From assembly GCA_027623615.1 (NCBI GenBank), contig JAQBVH010000271.1, positions 1 through 5,472 of the forward strand: DNA of 5,472 nt, in the 5' to 3' direction. Of this stretch, positions 4,171 through 5,472 are shown piece by piece. Each line of letters opens with the position of its first letter. Positions within the stretch are counted from its first letter, which is position 1. Position numbers and translations under genes: made by a program. The DNA comes from Planctomycetota bacterium (GTDB lineage Bacteria > Planctomycetota > UBA1135 > GCA-002686595). The notes below the pieces were generated by a model that ran no database searches, was not told the origin of the DNA, and worked only from the letters and a program-made list of their open reading frames with translations.

Positions 4171-5472
4171 ATGCGCCAGCTCCTGACCGCCGCCCTGCTC
4201 GCCCTCGCGTCCCCCGTACACGGGCAGGGGATCGAGGAGATCATCGACATCTCGGGCGACGGGCTGGGCAACGCCCTCCTCGGTCCGCGCGCGGTCGCCG
4301 TCGATAGCGCCGGCAACGCCTACGTGGCGGGCTATGGCAGCAGCACCGTGTTCCGCGTGCAGCCCGACGGCACGACGGAGCTCATCCTGGATCACAGCGG
4401 GGACGGCCTGCGCCCGCTCGTCAGTCCGTACGACATGGTGGTGGACTCGGCGGACAACGTGTACGTGGCGGCCTTCGACAGCCACGCGGTGTTCCGCGTC
4501 ACCCCGTCCGGGGTGATCAGCGCCGTCCTCGACACGAAGGCCGGTGGGGTGGGGGTCTTGGAGAATCCATTCGCTCTGGCGATCGACGCGAGCGACACCC
4601 TCTACGTCTCGGGGTTCTCCTCCGACAACGTCTTCTCCGTGACGAGCACAGGGACGGTGACCGAGCTGATCCGCAGCACGGGCGATGGCGTCCATGCCCT
4701 CAGCGCACCCACGGGCGTCGCGGTCGATGCAGCCGGCAATGTGTTCGTCGCTGGCTTCCTGAGCGACAACATCTTCCGCATCTCACCGGGCGGCCGGATC
4801 GACCAGATCATGGATGCCACCGGCGACGGCGTGCAGCCCCTCACGGACCCGCGCTTCCTGGCCGTTGATGGACTCGGTCGCCTGCTCGTGCCGGGCGGGA
4901 CGAGCGACAACGTCTTTCGCGTCGATCCCGGGGGCACGATCGAGCTCGTGCTCGACGCCTCGGGCGACGGAGCGGGCAACACAATGGATCTTCCGATGGG
5001 GCCGCTGGCCACGGGCGGGGGCGATTTCTACGTCACCGCCTGGGGATCCCACAAGGTGTTCCACGTCAGCGAGCATGGCGTGGTCAAGGTCGTGATCGAC
5101 AGCAGCGGCGACGGGTCGGGCGCTGGCTTCCTCAACCCGTGGACCCTGGCCCACCGGGCTGGGCAGCTCTTCGTCGCTGGCGACGAGAGCGAGAACGCTT
5201 TCTCGATCGAGGTCCCCTGCAAGGATCCGATCGGGACGAACTACTGCGGTCCCGCCAACGTGAACTCCTCGGGGCGGCCAGCTCAGATCGCGGCCGCCGG
5301 TGATGTGCGCGTGCACTTCGACGCGCTGGTCCTCGAGGCGACGCAGACCGCGACGAACCAGTTCGGCTTCTTCCTCAACAGCCAGACCCAGGCGTTCGTG
5401 GCGAACCCAGGCGGCTCCCAGGGCAACCTCTGCCTCGGCGGCTCGATCGGTCGGCACAGCGCGGACATCACG
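4171..5472 (+). CDS. Secreted seven-repeat beta-propeller (NHL/SMP-30-like) with Planctomycetota-type C-terminal domain, partial
   Basis: An open frame of 434 codons runs from ATG 4171 off the window edge with no stop, so the C-terminus is missing. Residues 1-18 form a signal peptide (MRQLL, hydrophobic core, likely cleavage VHG|Q). Residues 21-347 hold seven repeats of 47-48 residues resembling NHL-type propeller blades, each with a pattern like PxxVAVDSAGNxYVAGxxSDNVFRVxPxGxIxxVLD. The N-terminal IEEIID (21-26) matches the last strand of a blade, and repeat 7 lacks that strand, so the ends probably close a seven-bladed ring. Most repeats open with DxSGDG-like loops. From residue 350 a second domain starts, with C350, GTNYCGPA (355-362), NQFGFFLNS (396-404) and NPGGSQGNLCLGG (412-424); I associate it with secreted Planctomycetota proteins. 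No catalytic residues are recognisable, and a binding or surface role is likely but unproven. Only GGGAA (4162-4166), close to the ATG, could act as a ribosome site. It may share a transcript with the pseudouridine synthase gene. Confidence 0.85.
   Translation, partial: MRQLLTAALLALASPVHGQGIEEIIDISGDGLGNALLGPRAVAVDSAGNAYVAGYGSSTVFRVQPDGTTELILDHSGDGLRPLVSPYDMVVDSADNVYVAAFDSHAVFRVTPSGVISAVLDTKAGGVGVLENPFALAIDASDTLYVSGFSSDNVFSVTSTGTVTELIRSTGDGVHALSAPTGVAVDAAGNVFVAGFLSDNIFRISPGGRIDQIMDATGDGVQPLTDPRFLAVDGLGRLLVPGGTSDNVFRVDPGGTIELVLDASGDGAGNTMDLPMGPLATGGGDFYVTAWGSHKVFHVSEHGVVKVVIDSSGDGSGAGFLNPWTLAHRAGQLFVAGDESENAFSIEVPCKDPIGTNYCGPANVNSSGRPAQIAAAGDVRVHFDALVLEATQTATNQFGFFLNSQTQAFVANPGGSQGNLCLGGSIGRHSADIT
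4246..5211 (+). repeat. Seven in-frame blade repeats, 141-144 bp period
   Basis: Unit starts, taken at the D of the DxSGDG-type loop, are 4246, 4390, 4531, 4672, 4813, 4954 and 5098, giving steps of 144, 141, 141, 141, 141 and 144 bp. The seventh unit is short (to about 5211). DNA similarity between units is patchy, for example GACAACGTCTT in units 3 and 5 and GACAACATCTT in unit 4. These are therefore old, diverged protein repeats, not a recent tandem duplication. Confidence 0.85.
5218..5472 (+). other. C-terminal secreted-protein domain with GTNYC...GNLCLGG motifs (incomplete)
   Basis: This segment encodes residues 350-434 of the propeller gene. It carries three cysteines (C350, C359, C421), which could form disulfides outside the cytoplasm. 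A Gly/Asn-rich start is followed by alternating short hydrophobic stretches (AQIAAAG, VRVHFDALVLEA) typical of a beta-sandwich. I recall the same motif series at the C-termini of many otherwise unrelated exported proteins of Planctomycetota, which would make it a shared surface or sorting module, but I cannot confirm this here. The domain continues past the window. Confidence 0.6.

Noticed and set aside
3610..4695. 361-codon minus-strand open frame across the pseudouridine synthase and propeller genes
   Set aside because: It runs antisense through two well-supported genes and the gap between them and shows no motif; it is Arg/His/Gly/Ala-rich.
4783..5457. 224-codon minus-strand open frame opposite the propeller gene
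   Set aside because: The plus strand has regular propeller repeats and a signal peptide in one uninterrupted frame; the minus frame has no recognisable domain.

Overview
This is a GC-rich window (roughly two thirds G+C by eye) from a bacterial chromosome. It holds four protein genes and no RNA gene, insertion sequence or CRISPR array that I can see. The best clue to the host is the C-terminal part of the last gene. Its GTNYCGPA, NQFGFFLNS, NPGGSQGNLCLGG motif series is one I associate, from memory, with secreted proteins of deep-branching marine Planctomycetota (the Poly30/Pla163 type, e.g. Saltatorellus and Rohdeia). A secreted SUMF1-domain protein, an orphan HD-GYP regulator and the scarcity of clear Shine-Dalgarno sites agree with this. 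The taxonomic call is an inference.

Layout. (1) 30-1757, minus: a secreted 575-aa protein with a formylglycine-generating-enzyme-like (SUMF1) fold. Both copper/catalytic cysteines are missing, and an unassigned C-terminal module follows, interrupted by a highly charged linker. (2) 1758-2026: a 269-bp gap between two minus-strand genes, with three palindromes, the best a 24-bp imperfect dyad (10 of 12 pairs) upstream of gene 1. (3) 2027-3079, minus: a two-domain response regulator, receiver plus HD-GYP, predicted to degrade cyclic di-GMP, with all main metal-binding residues present. (4) 3080-3144: a 65-bp divergent intergenic region. (5) 3145-4113, plus: an RluA/RluD-family 23S-type pseudouridine synthase with an N-terminal S4 domain. 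(6) 4171 to beyond 5472, plus: a secreted beta-propeller of seven 47-48-residue repeats, each starting with a DxSGDG-like loop, followed by the Planctomycetota-type C-terminal domain. It has no stop codon in the window.

The genes do not form one pathway. The two exported proteins (SUMF1-like and propeller) flank two cytoplasmic housekeeping or signalling genes. The HD-GYP and pseudouridine synthase genes are divergent and may share a promoter region. The pseudouridine synthase and propeller genes lie 57 bp apart on the same strand and could be co-transcribed. I see no convincing new multi-gene system. The most notable points are the cysteine-less SUMF1 protein with its unknown tail, the propeller with periodic putative calcium loops and an apparent velcro closure, and the 24-bp dyad.
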